NCBI GenBank assembly: GCA_025462725.1
Contig: JAOAPE010000005.1
Span: 301,623 to 365,622, forward strand
Length of the DNA stretch: 64,000 bases
Reading direction: 5' to 3'
Source: Terriglobales bacterium
GTDB lineage: Bacteria > Acidobacteriota > Terriglobia > Terriglobales > Acidobacteriaceae
Numbering within the stretch: position 1 is the first letter of the stretch; each line of letters starts with the position of its first letter. Positions 54,773 to 62,365 of this stretch are shown here, in pieces. Below the pieces are notes generated by a model. That model worked only from the letters and a program-made list of their open reading frames with translations, was not told where the DNA came from and did no database searches. A program made the translations under genes and the position numbers.

Positions 54773-55324
54773 TTATTTCTTATACTTCTCCGCCATCTTC
54801 TGATTGGCGTCTGCTGATTTCCCGCGCGCAATGCTCAACGTCTCCCAATCGGAACTCTTGATGTGTTTCGCCAGAAACACGATCTGCCCAATGTGGCTGG
54901 AGTAGTGCGCCAGTTGCCGATTGATCGCCTGCAGCACCGAATGGGGCTGATGCCTGATGTAAATTGTCTTGGCCAGGTCCGCCGGTTGCAGCGGCTCAAC
55001 AGCATCGAAGAAAATCTTCCAGCCGTCCTCCCAAGTTTTCATCACCCACTCGCGACTCTTCTCGTCGGTGGCTTCGAATTCTCCGTCGCGATTCCGGTCC
55101 GGCTTCTCGCCATCGCTGGTCAGAAAATCCGTCCAACGTGAACGCATGTTGCCCGCCATGTGTTTCACAATGACGGCAATACTGTTCGACTCCGCATCAG
55201 GCGCATAGAAAAGCTGCTCGTCTGACACCTGCGCCATCGCCTTCTCCGCCATCTTCTTGTAATCGCGAAACATCTGTCGCATATCGTCGAGATACTCTTG
55301 CCCCACTGGTTTTGCTTCTGTCAT
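54773..55324 (-). CDS. DUF1572/DinB-fold protein
   Basis: 183 residues from ATG 55324, overlapping the hyuB stop by 4 bases. Helical bundle with AVIVKHMAGNMRSRWTDFL (first His) and QLAHYSSHIGQIVFLAKH (second histidine pair): together a metal-binding histidine set like DinB/YfiT family members. Often linked to bacillithiol or mycothiol chemistry in other bacteria, but its role here is unknown. Cytoplasmic. Confidence 0.82.
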   Translation of the reverse strand: MTEAKPVGQEYLDDMRQMFRDYKKMAEKAMAQVSDEQLFYAPDAESNSIAVIVKHMAGNMRSRWTDFLTSDGEKPDRNRDGEFEATDEKSREWVMKTWEDGWKIFFDAVEPLQPADLAKTIYIRHQPHSVLQAINRQLAHYSSHIGQIVFLAKHIKSSDWETLSIARGKSADANQKMAEKYKK

Positions 55325-56910
55325 TTTCCCCATCCTCCACCACCAGATGTCTCCACTCGCACCCGATCGCCCTTCTTCAGTTGCACGCTGCACTTGCCCG
55401 GTAACTCTTCTCGGCCACCATCCTGATGCAACACTTCGGCCATGCCGCGTGCTCCATCGCCGCCGCCGTCAAGTCCATATGGCCCGCGCTTCCTGCGATC
55501 CGCCAACAACGTCACTTGCGAATCCGCCAACAACTCCACTTCGCGGACAATGCCATCTCCGCCCGCATGCTTTCCCGCACCGCCGCTCTTCTTGCGTATC
55601 GAATACTCCGTCACGCGTATCGGATACGCATGCTCCAGCGCCTCGGCCGGGGTGTTGAGTGAATTTGTCATGTGCGTATGCACTGCGGAAACTCCGTCCT
55701 TCGCCGGACGCGCACCCATGCCGCCCGCGATGGTTTCGTAATATGCGAACGGCACATCGTCATCCATTCCGCCGATGGTCAAGTTGTTCATCGTCCCCGA
55801 CGACGCCGCCGGAATTCGCTGCGGCATTGCCTGCGCCAGCGCCCTCAGCAGCACATCCACAATCCTCTGCGACGTCTCCACGTTCCCGCCCGCCACCGCT
55901 GCCGGAGGCTGGGAGTTCACCACTGTTCCCAACGGCGCAATGATCCGCACCGGCTTCATCAGTCCCGCGCTCGCGGGAACATCTTCGCTCAGCAGACATC
56001 TGAAAACATAAAAGCATGCCGAGTACGTGATCGCTTCCACTGCGTTGATACTGCCGCGCACCTGCGCACTGCTGCCAGTGAAATCGATCGTGACCAATGG
56101 ACCATTCTTACGCGACTTCGCGAATGTTACTTTTACCGCGATCCGCACCGGCTCATCCGTCACTCCATCATCGTCGAGAAAATCTTCCGCGGAATATTCG
56201 CCCGCCGTCACTCCCGCCAGAAACGCTCGCATCATCTTCTCGGAATAGGAATGCAACTCGCTCATCGCCGCTTTCACGCGCCGTAATCCATATCGTTTCG
56301 CGACTTGTTGTAATCGCAACGCTCCCGTGTGACACGCCGCGATCTGCGCGCCTAGGTCCCCCTCGCGCTCCTTCGGCGTGCGGACATTGCTCAACAACAG
56401 CGCCAGCACATCCCGCTGCATCTCTCCGCCGGCCATCAACTTCACCGGAGGTATGCGGAATCCCTCCTGGTAGATCTCCGTGCACAATCCCATAGATCCC
56501 GGATACGTCCCTCCCACATCCGCATGATGCGCACGCGACGCCACATAAAAATCCGGCGCAGACTTCGCTTTCTTCTTCGGTTCGACGAACACCGGCGCGA
56601 CCAGTGTTATATCCGGCAGATGCGTTCCTCCGCGGAACGGATCATTCAGCATCGCGACATCGCCCGGCCCAAGCCGCAGGTCATCGATCGCCGCCCGCAC
56701 TGACATCGGCATCGATCCCAGGTGTACGGGCATGTGGTCGCCCATCGCCACGACTTCGCCCGCAGCATCGAAGACCGCGCAAGAATAATCGCGACGCTCC
56801 TTGATGTTCGGCGAGAACGCCGTCCGGCGCAGCGCCGCGCCCATCTCTTCCGCAATGGAATGAAAAATATTTTTGAAGATCTCAAGCTCGATGGGATCGC
56901 GCATCATCAT
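55321..56910 (-). CDS. Hydantoinase B/oxoprolinase-family protein
   Basis: 529 residues. HyuB features: IFHSIAEEMGAALRRTAFSPNI, DVAMLNDPFRGGTHLPDITL, ARAHHADVGGTYPGSM, AGGNVETSQRIVDVL, and a Gly-rich C-terminal region (GDRVRVETSGGGG). It would be the B subunit of an ATP-dependent hydantoinase or oxoprolinase; no hyuA is adjacent, although one normally is. Cytoplasmic. Coupled downstream to a DUF1572 protein. Confidence 0.9.
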   Translation of the reverse strand: MMMRDPIELEIFKNIFHSIAEEMGAALRRTAFSPNIKERRDYSCAVFDAAGEVVAMGDHMPVHLGSMPMSVRAAIDDLRLGPGDVAMLNDPFRGGTHLPDITLVAPVFVEPKKKAKSAPDFYVASRAHHADVGGTYPGSMGLCTEIYQEGFRIPPVKLMAGGEMQRDVLALLLSNVRTPKEREGDLGAQIAACHTGALRLQQVAKRYGLRRVKAAMSELHSYSEKMMRAFLAGVTAGEYSAEDFLDDDGVTDEPVRIAVKVTFAKSRKNGPLVTIDFTGSSAQVRGSINAVEAITYSACFYVFRCLLSEDVPASAGLMKPVRIIAPLGTVVNSQPPAAVAGGNVETSQRIVDVLLRALAQAMPQRIPAASSGTMNNLTIGGMDDDVPFAYYETIAGGMGARPAKDGVSAVHTHMTNSLNTPAEALEHAYPIRVTEYSIRKKSGGAGKHAGGDGIVREVELLADSQVTLLADRRKRGPYGLDGGGDGARGMAEVLHQDGGREELPGKCSVQLKKGDRVRVETSGGGGWGK

Positions 56911-57002
56911 TTCCTGGCGAGAAGTTTACGTCAGCGCTCGCTTCCGCCGATTGCACCAGGAATGGTGAACCTAAAAAATAATTCTCGATGTGTTGTTTCT
57001 TC

Positions 57003-57030
57003 TTGACATCAAAGTAGAAGGGCCGCAATA
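57003..57030 (+). promoter_or_regulatory. Possible promoter for the lysine-rich micro-ORF
   Basis: TTGACA at 57003-57008 is a perfect -35; a -10 (CAATAT-like) follows at 17 bases but matches only three consensus positions. It would give a leader of about 85 bases before the micro-ORF at 57123. Confidence 0.3.
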
Positions 57031-57122
57031 TCTAGTACTAGAGTTCTCTTGTGTACTGCTTATAGCGGCACCTGAGCACTTGGGCCTCGGCAACTAAATT
57101 CTAAAACTGGAGGATTCACATC

Positions 57123-57173
57123 ATGGCAACGAAGAAAAAGGCAGCAAAGAAATCCGCCAAGAAAAAGAAGTAG
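57123..57173 (+). CDS. Lysine-rich 16-residue micropeptide
   Basis: MATKKKAAKKSAKKKK, 16 residues, opens at ATG 57123 behind CTGGAGG and ends at TAG 57171-57173, 40 bases before a terminator. It resembles the C-terminal tail of histone H1 and of bacterial lysine-rich DNA-binding proteins. With its own ribosome binding site and terminator it looks like an independent gene rather than a fragment. Nucleoid binding is a guess. Confidence 0.6.
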   Translation: MATKKKAAKKSAKKKK

Positions 57174-57211
57174 TTCAGTTTGAGGCCTCTTCAAGGGAGC
57201 CCTCAGTTCCG

Positions 57212-57244
57212 AAGGTCTTCGCTACGGCGAAGGCCTTTTGTTTT
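57212..57244 (+). terminator. Intrinsic terminator after the micro-ORF
   Basis: 11-bp stem (AAGGTCTTCGC / GCGAAGGCCTT, one G-T pair) with a TACG tetraloop and a T-rich tail. Confidence 0.8.
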
Positions 57245-57278
57245 GCCCGCCTCCTTGTATTTGATTTTGCTTTCCTGA

Positions 57279-57306
57279 CCACTAGCCACTATCCACTGAC
57301 CACTGT
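57279..57306 (+). repeat. Four tandem 7-bp repeats
   Basis: CCACTNN four times without spacing (AG, AT, GA, GT in the last two positions). Immediately followed by the CTCCGTG repeat at 57320. Confidence 0.75.
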
Positions 57307-57319
57307 CTTCCCAAAGTTT

Positions 57320-57349
57320 TTCTCCGTGTTCTCCGTGCCTCTGTGGTGA
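57320..57349 (+). repeat. Tandem 9-bp repeats ending in GGTGA
   Basis: TTCTCCGTG twice, then CCTCTGTGG and TGA. Same architecture as the inverted repeats around the GxxExxY gene, which also carry a short GC-rich word repeated at 9-10-base spacing and end in GGTGA. It lies upstream of the MerR-type gene. Confidence 0.65.
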
Positions 57350-57397
57350 AAGCTTTTGACTTTGCTTTTCCGCCGTCTTACTATCGCGCTACCTCCA

Positions 57398-57817
57398 ATG
57401 GGCGCCAGCAGCACAAAACTCAAAGCGAAAGCAAAGTCGAACGGCTCCGCTGATGACATCGTCATCCCCGACAAGCTCTACTTCCGCATCGGAGAAGTCG
57501 CCAAGCTCTGCAGCCTGCCTCCCTACGTCCTCCGCTTTTGGGAAACGGAATTCTCGCAACTCAGCCCCAAGAAAAGCAGCAAAGGACAGCGCCTCTACCG
57601 ACAGCGCGATGTCGAACACCTCGTGCGCATCAAGAAACTTCTCTACGAAGAAGGATTCACCATCGCCGGCGCCCGACAGCATCTGAAACTTGAAGCCAAG
57701 CCCTCGAAATCGCAGACCGCGCTCCCCTTCGTCGTCGCACCGCCGAAAGCGAACGGACTGAAACACGTCCGCGCCGGACTCCAAGAGATCCTCGGCATCC
57801 TCAAGCAACGCCGCTGA
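57398..57817 (+). CDS. MerR-family transcription regulator
   Basis: 139 residues from ATG 57398. The N-terminus is polar; the helix-turn-helix is FRIGEVAKLCSLPPYVLRFW, followed by GQRLYRQRDVEHLVRIKKL and EEGFTIAGARQHL. No effector-binding Cys set is seen. It would bind a promoter with an unusual 19-20-bp spacer. The short length after the DNA-binding domain is like the short, ligand-less MerR relatives of acidobacteria. Confidence 0.88.
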   Translation: MGASSTKLKAKAKSNGSADDIVIPDKLYFRIGEVAKLCSLPPYVLRFWETEFSQLSPKKSSKGQRLYRQRDVEHLVRIKKLLYEEGFTIAGARQHLKLEAKPSKSQTALPFVVAPPKANGLKHVRAGLQEILGILKQRR

Positions 57818-57865
57818 TACAATCTCCTCGCCGCTCGTGACTTCTAGTTCGAAGGTTTCATTCAA

Positions 57866-59254
57866 ATGAAAAAACTTTTTGCGCTCCTTCTCCTTCTTGC
57901 AACATCCGCTTGTGCTCAGTCTCTTCCACCTGACACCTGCGACTCCGTCGACCGCATTGCCAAACAAGTCCTGGCCACCACCACAGTTCCCAGCGCCTCC
58001 ATCGCCATCGTCAAGGACGGCAAGATCGCTTACGTGCAAGCCTACGGAGATGCCCGCCTCGATCCGCGCACTCCGGCCACGCCGCCAATGCGATACAGCA
58101 TCGGCTCCATCAGCAAACAGTTCACTGCCACTGCGATTCTCATGCTCGCCGAGCAAGGCAAGCTTTCGCTCGACGACACTGTTTCCAAATTCATTCCCAA
58201 TCTCACTCGCGCGAACGAAGTCACCATCCGCCAGTTGCTCTCGCACACCTCCGGATACCAGGACTACTGGCCACAGGATTACGTTCCTCCGTTCATGCTC
58301 ACTCAGGTCACCGCTGACACAATCCTCGATCGCTGGGCGCGCAAGCCTCTCGACTTTGATCCCGGCACCAAGTGGCAGTACAGCAACACGAATTTCGTCA
58401 TCGCCGGCGTCATCATCGAAAAAGCCAGCGGCACTCCGCTACTGAAATTTCTCAGCGACAAAATCTTTTCGCCGCTCGGCATGAACACCGTCGTCAACAT
58501 CGACCAAGACCGTCTCACGCAAACTGATCCCGTGGGATACATGCGTTACGCGCTCGGCCCCCCACGCGTCGCTCCCAAAGAAGGTAAGGGGTGGCTCTTT
58601 GCTGCCGGTGAACTCGCCATGCCTGCACAGGAACTCGCCAAGTGGGACATCGCCATGCTCGACCAGAAACTCCTGAAGCCCGCTTCGTACAAGGAAATGC
58701 AGACAGAGGTAAAACTCAAGAATGGCGAAGGCACCGGATACGGCCTCGGCATCAGCGTCGGCACTCAGAGCGGACACCGCGCTCTTTCTCACGGCGGAGA
58801 AGTCTCCGGCTTCGTCTCGCAAAATGTAGTCTTCCCTGACGATCACGCCGCTGTGGCCGTCCTCACCAATCAGGACGCATCCACCGCCGCCGGACAGATC
58901 GCCCGCCGCATCTCGCAATTGCTGTTTGCCAACGCGCAGACCGCGAGTACTGATCCGAATGAGACCGTTCAGGACCGCAAGATTTTCGAAGACCTCCAGC
59001 GAGGCGTCATTGATCGCGCGCTGTTCACGTCGAACGCCAACGACTACTTCAACGACCAGGCAATCAAGGATTACGCCAGCAGTCTCGGCCCGCTCGGCAA
59101 GCCGGATGAATTCACGCAAACAGGAAAAGAAGGACGCGGCGGCATGATCTTCCGCCGATACACAGTGAAGTTCCCGCAGAAGACCGTGAACGTGACCATC
59201 TACGCCATGCCAGACAACAAGATTGAACAATATCTCGTCTCCGCAACAAATTAG
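57866..59254 (+). CDS. Exported serine hydrolase of the beta-lactamase/PBP fold
   Basis: 462 residues. The signal peptide MKKLFALLLLLATSACAQS is nearly identical to that of the next gene. Active-site motifs: SISK (SxxK nucleophile), YSNTNF (YxN), and HGGEVSGF (KTG-equivalent). A C-terminal domain of about 80 residues follows, outside the catalytic fold. Such enzymes are esterases, peptidases or class-C-like hydrolases; substrate unknown. The cysteine in TSAC could be a lipobox of a non-standard kind. Confidence 0.9.
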   Translation: MKKLFALLLLLATSACAQSLPPDTCDSVDRIAKQVLATTTVPSASIAIVKDGKIAYVQAYGDARLDPRTPATPPMRYSIGSISKQFTATAILMLAEQGKLSLDDTVSKFIPNLTRANEVTIRQLLSHTSGYQDYWPQDYVPPFMLTQVTADTILDRWARKPLDFDPGTKWQYSNTNFVIAGVIIEKASGTPLLKFLSDKIFSPLGMNTVVNIDQDRLTQTDPVGYMRYALGPPRVAPKEGKGWLFAAGELAMPAQELAKWDIAMLDQKLLKPASYKEMQTEVKLKNGEGTGYGLGISVGTQSGHRALSHGGEVSGFVSQNVVFPDDHAAVAVLTNQDASTAAGQIARRISQLLFANAQTASTDPNETVQDRKIFEDLQRGVIDRALFTSNANDYFNDQAIKDYASSLGPLGKPDEFTQTGKEGRGGMIFRRYTVKFPQKTVNVTIYAMPDNKIEQYLVSATN

Positions 59255-59274
59255 GATTTAGTTTTCTCAGTGAG

Positions 59275-59294
59275 CTCTGTGTTCTCTGTGGTTA
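59275..59294 (+). repeat. CTCTGTG direct repeat
   Basis: CTCTGTG-TT-CTCTGTG followed by GTTA, directly before the histidine phosphatase gene and closely similar to the repeat at 57320-57349. Confidence 0.6.
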
Positions 59295-59308
59295 AAGGAT
59301 TTGCCTCT

Positions 59309-59818
59309 ATGAAAAAACTTTTCACTCTCCTCTTCCTGCTCGCCACCGCCGCTCATGCTCAATCCATCTTCATCGTCAGGCACGCCGAAAAAGCCTCCGC
59401 CGACAAAGACACTCCCCTGAGCGACACAGGCTTCAAACGCGCCGAATGCCTCGCCAAGACTTTGCAAGACGCCAACATCAAATCCGGATTCGCCACCGAA
59501 TTCAAGCGCACGCAACAGACTGCCGAGCCAGCAATGAAGAGCGCGGGCGTCACTACGACCGTTTTCCCTGCCGCTGAGACCGCCCAAACCGCCGCTGCCG
59601 CCAAGAAAGCATCAGCCACCGGAAACGTCCTCGTTGTCGGACACAGCAACACCGTCTCGCAGATCGTCTCCGCTCTCGGCGCAGAAACCAAGCCTCTCGC
59701 CGACTCCGAATACGATCGCCTCACCATCGTCGACTTCGCCGCAGACGGAAAGCCCCGCGTCACCACGTTGCACTATTGCATCAGCGACGCGCCCACCCCC
59801 GCGCAACCAAAAATGTAG
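59309..59818 (+). CDS. Exported histidine phosphatase superfamily protein
   Basis: 169 residues from ATG 59309. After the signal peptide MKKLFTLLFLLATAAHAQS comes the catalytic IFIVRHAEKASADKDTPLSD (RHxxK/E pattern) and a second catalytic VVGHSNTVSQIV. It is a phosphoglycerate-mutase-fold phosphatase acting in the periplasm. Length is on the short side. It follows the serine hydrolase with a repeat between. Confidence 0.88.
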   Translation: MKKLFTLLFLLATAAHAQSIFIVRHAEKASADKDTPLSDTGFKRAECLAKTLQDANIKSGFATEFKRTQQTAEPAMKSAGVTTTVFPAAETAQTAAAAKKASATGNVLVVGHSNTVSQIVSALGAETKPLADSEYDRLTIVDFAADGKPRVTTLHYCISDAPTPAQPKM

Positions 59819-59830
59819 CCTTTCTTCTGA

Positions 59831-59859
59831 TTGACACTCCCAAGTCGCAGAATTAATAT
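59831..59859 (+). promoter_or_regulatory. Sigma-70 promoter upstream of the CsgG-like gene
   Basis: TTGACA (59831-59836), 17 bases, then TAATAT (59854-59859), ending 51 bases before the start codon at 59911. Consensus -35 and good spacing. Confidence 0.6.
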
Positions 59860-59910
59860 TCCCGCTTCAGGTACATTCCTTTTTCCGAACCCTCAAGCGG
59901 AGACACATCC

Positions 59911-61023
59911 ATGAGAACCAGATCACTCGCTATCGCAATCTTGATTGCCACTCTGTGTGCTGGCGCTGAAGCTCAGAAGAAGCCCGCAGCCAAGGCCAAG
60001 CCTGCTGCGGCTGCCACAGCAGAAACGAAACCCGCTGAGCCTGCAGCAGCAACACCCGCCCCTGAACCGGTGGTAGCGGCCGCTCCTGCTGCACCTGCTG
60101 TTCCCCGAACTCCTCGAAAAAAGCGCGTCGCCGTCTTCGATTTCGACTACGCCACAGTGCGCAGCAACTCAGCCGCGCTCTTCGGTTCAGACATTGATAT
60201 CGGCAAAGGTATCTCTGATCTGCTCGTGAAGTATTTGGTCAAGGACGGCACCTACTCCGTCATCGAGCGCAAGGCTCTCGACAAGATCATGGCCGAGCAG
60301 AATTTTTCGAACAGCGATCGCGCGAATCCCAACTCCGCAGCCAAACTCGGCAAGTTGCTCGGCGTCGATGCCATCATCGTCGGCAGCATCACTCAATTCG
60401 GCAATGACAACAAGGACACCAAAGTCGGTGGCGGAGGCGGCGGATTTGGCGGCTTCGGCGTCGGCGGATTCTCCAAGAAGAAGAGCAAAGCGACTGTGGC
60501 CCTTGACGCGCGACTCGTCGACATTGACACCGCTGAGATCCTCGGCGTCGCCGATGGCAAAGGCGAGTCCACTCGTGAGAGCACCTCCCTCTTGGGTGGC
60601 GGTGGTGGCTGGCACGGATTCGGCGGTGGTGCAGTTGACTTCGGCAGCAGTGATTTTGAGAACACCATCATCGGCGAAGCTGTGAAGACTGCCGTCGAGA
60701 AGATGAGTGCCGGCGTCATTGCGGATAACACCAAATTCCAAATGCGCACTATTAATGTCGAGGGGCTTATCGCTGCAATTGACGGTGGACAGTTCATCCT
60801 CAATGTCGGTGCAAAGGCCGGAGTAAAAGTCGGAGATCAGCTCTCCGTCGATCGTGTTACCCGTGAGATCAAGGATCCGTCCACGGGTAAGGTGCTCCGC
60901 AAGATGAGCTCGTCGGTCGGCATCATCCGCATCACTGACGTGGACGACATTTCCTCCGTTGCCACTACCGTCTCCGGTACCGGCTTCAAAGTAGGCGACG
61001 CGGTCAAGACAACAACCCAATAG
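59911..61023 (+). CDS. CsgG-like envelope protein with a FlgT-C-type end
   Basis: 370 residues with a signal peptide (LAIAILIATLCAGAEA) and a Lys/Pro/Ala-rich linker. The CsgG/HfaB core shows RVAVFDFDYATVRSN, GISDLLVKYLVKDGTYSVIER, ALDKIMAEQNF and AAKLGKLLGVDAIIVGSIT. Two glycine-rich insertions (GGGGGGFGGFGVGGF and GGGGGWHGFGGG) interrupt it. The end carries ILNVGAKAGVKVGD. CsgG forms an outer-membrane secretion pore for curli; here no curli genes are nearby, and the role is uncertain. Flanked by a promoter and a terminator. Confidence 0.85.
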   Translation: MRTRSLAIAILIATLCAGAEAQKKPAAKAKPAAAATAETKPAEPAAATPAPEPVVAAAPAAPAVPRTPRKKRVAVFDFDYATVRSNSAALFGSDIDIGKGISDLLVKYLVKDGTYSVIERKALDKIMAEQNFSNSDRANPNSAAKLGKLLGVDAIIVGSITQFGNDNKDTKVGGGGGGFGGFGVGGFSKKKSKATVALDARLVDIDTAEILGVADGKGESTRESTSLLGGGGGWHGFGGGAVDFGSSDFENTIIGEAVKTAVEKMSAGVIADNTKFQMRTINVEGLIAAIDGGQFILNVGAKAGVKVGDQLSVDRVTREIKDPSTGKVLRKMSSSVGIIRITDVDDISSVATTVSGTGFKVGDAVKTTTQ

Positions 61024-61042
61024 TCATCGCCCATTGGCAATA

Positions 61043-61070
61043 AAGCCTCTCGCATCTGAGAGGCTTTTTT
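61043..61070 (+). terminator. Intrinsic terminator after the CsgG-like gene
   Basis: 9-bp stem AAGCCTCTC / GAGAGGCTT with a 6-base loop and a run of Ts, 20 bases after the stop. Confidence 0.87.
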
Positions 61071-61130
61071 CTTGTCAGTGACCATCCTTATTGCGCTATT
61101 CTCATCCACCATCGCTTCCGGAGGATTTAA

Positions 61131-62138
61131 TTGCGTCTCCATCGCCTTTCCATTTTCTCCATGACTGCGCTGTTGCTTCTCGCGTCTGCATCAGCCCAAT
61201 CCGCTCCCGCTGATGCGTCCAAACCTACCTACAAATACATCCGCGTCGGCAACAACGCTGACAAGGTCACCAAGCCCACGCCCGGCATCGCCATGATGGG
61301 CGGCGGCAAAGACCTCGACGCGGCATTCGCCTGGCTCTGCAAGCGCGCCAATGGCGGAGATCTCCTCGTCCTGCGCGCCACCGGCACTGACGCTTACAAT
61401 CCATACCTCCAGGGCATCTGCTCGCTCAATTCAGTAGCTACCTTGATCATCCCGGACGCCGCGGCAGCGCATGATCCCTTCGTCGCCGAGACCATCCGCG
61501 AAGCAGAAGCCGTCTTCATCTCCGGTGGAGACCAATCCAACTACATCAAGTATTGGCAGCACACGCCCGTGCAAGACGCCATCAATGACAAGATCAAATC
61601 CGGCGCACCCATTGGCGGCACCAGCGCCGGACTCGCTGTCCTCTCGCAATTCGTCTTCACCGCCCTGAATGACTCCGCTGTCTCCAAGCAAGTTCTCGCC
61701 GACCCCTACGATAAGACCGTCACCATCGGTGACAACTTCATTCACCTCCCCGTCCTGAATGGCATCATCACTGACCAGCACTTTGCCAAGCGCGATCGCT
61801 TCGGCAGGTTCGTCGTCTTCCTCGCGCGCATCCTGCAGGATGGTATGTCGCCCAACATCAAAGGCATCGCCGTCGACGAAGGCAATGCCGTGCTCGTGGA
61901 TGAAAAAGGACAAGCCACGGTCGTCGGCGCCGGAACTGCATACTTCATTCGCCCAACTGGAAAGCCCGAAGCCTGCAAAGCGGGCACGCTGGTCTTCAAG
62001 AACCTCACTGTCTATCGGATCAACAGCAGTGGAACCTTTGACTTGAATTCTTGGAAGGGTGCAAACGGCAACACCTATGAGGTTTCTGCCGCAGGCGGCG
62101 TCCTCAGCTCAGACAAGGCCGACCGTTCGGTTTACTGA
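61131..62138 (+). CDS. Cyanophycinase-like (S51) exported peptidase
   Basis: 335 residues from TTG 61131, behind CCGGAGG. Signal peptide (FSMTALLLLASASAQ). The S51 fold shows GIAMMGGGKDLDAAFAWL, SGGDQSNYIKYW and the nucleophile Ser in IGGTSAGLAV, with TDQHFAKRDRFGR carrying the His. Cyanophycinase releases beta-Asp-Arg dipeptides from cyanophycin; an exported copy probably scavenges such peptides. The next small gene overlaps by 1 base. Confidence 0.88.
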   Translation: MRLHRLSIFSMTALLLLASASAQSAPADASKPTYKYIRVGNNADKVTKPTPGIAMMGGGKDLDAAFAWLCKRANGGDLLVLRATGTDAYNPYLQGICSLNSVATLIIPDAAAAHDPFVAETIREAEAVFISGGDQSNYIKYWQHTPVQDAINDKIKSGAPIGGTSAGLAVLSQFVFTALNDSAVSKQVLADPYDKTVTIGDNFIHLPVLNGIITDQHFAKRDRFGRFVVFLARILQDGMSPNIKGIAVDEGNAVLVDEKGQATVVGAGTAYFIRPTGKPEACKAGTLVFKNLTVYRINSSGTFDLNSWKGANGNTYEVSAAGGVLSSDKADRSVY

Positions 62139-62326
62139 TGAGAAGGATAGTGTATGTAGTGGAACCAAGACTTGAGCCGGGGGGCACTTTGGGCGAGGGT
62201 TATATCATCATGGCTTATGACATCGATGATGCCTCATATGCTGAAGTGGTTTCTAGCGGTCACCTTGCTGAAAAAGACGCCCATGATAAAGCAATGGAGT
62301 TCGAACAAAACCGTCCAATAGGGTGA
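62138..62326 (+). CDS. Small hypothetical protein coupled to the cyanophycinase gene
   Basis: 62 residues from ATG 62138, overlapping the preceding stop (TGATG). MRRIVYVVEPRLEPGGTLGE then YIIMAYDIDDASYAEVVSSG; compact, acidic, no known motif and no signal peptide. More AT-rich than its neighbours, so it may have been acquired separately. Coding status rests on the overlap. Confidence 0.5.
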   Translation: MRRIVYVVEPRLEPGGTLGEGYIIMAYDIDDASYAEVVSSGHLAEKDAHDKAMEFEQNRPIG

Positions 62327-62365
62327 AGACACAGCGTCCGCAACTTCGAATTCGGAGGTAACCTC

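Noticed and set aside
57279..57349. Possible CRISPR-like array
   Set aside because: The repeat units are 7 and 9 bases and contiguous, without spacers.
57389..58246. 285-codon minus-strand open frame
   Set aside because: Antisense to the MerR and serine hydrolase genes, both of which have diagnostic motifs.
58439..59230. 263-codon minus-strand open frame
   Set aside because: Shadow of the serine hydrolase gene.
60187..61020. 277-codon minus-strand open frame
   Set aside because: Shadow of the CsgG-like gene; acidic, low-complexity composition.
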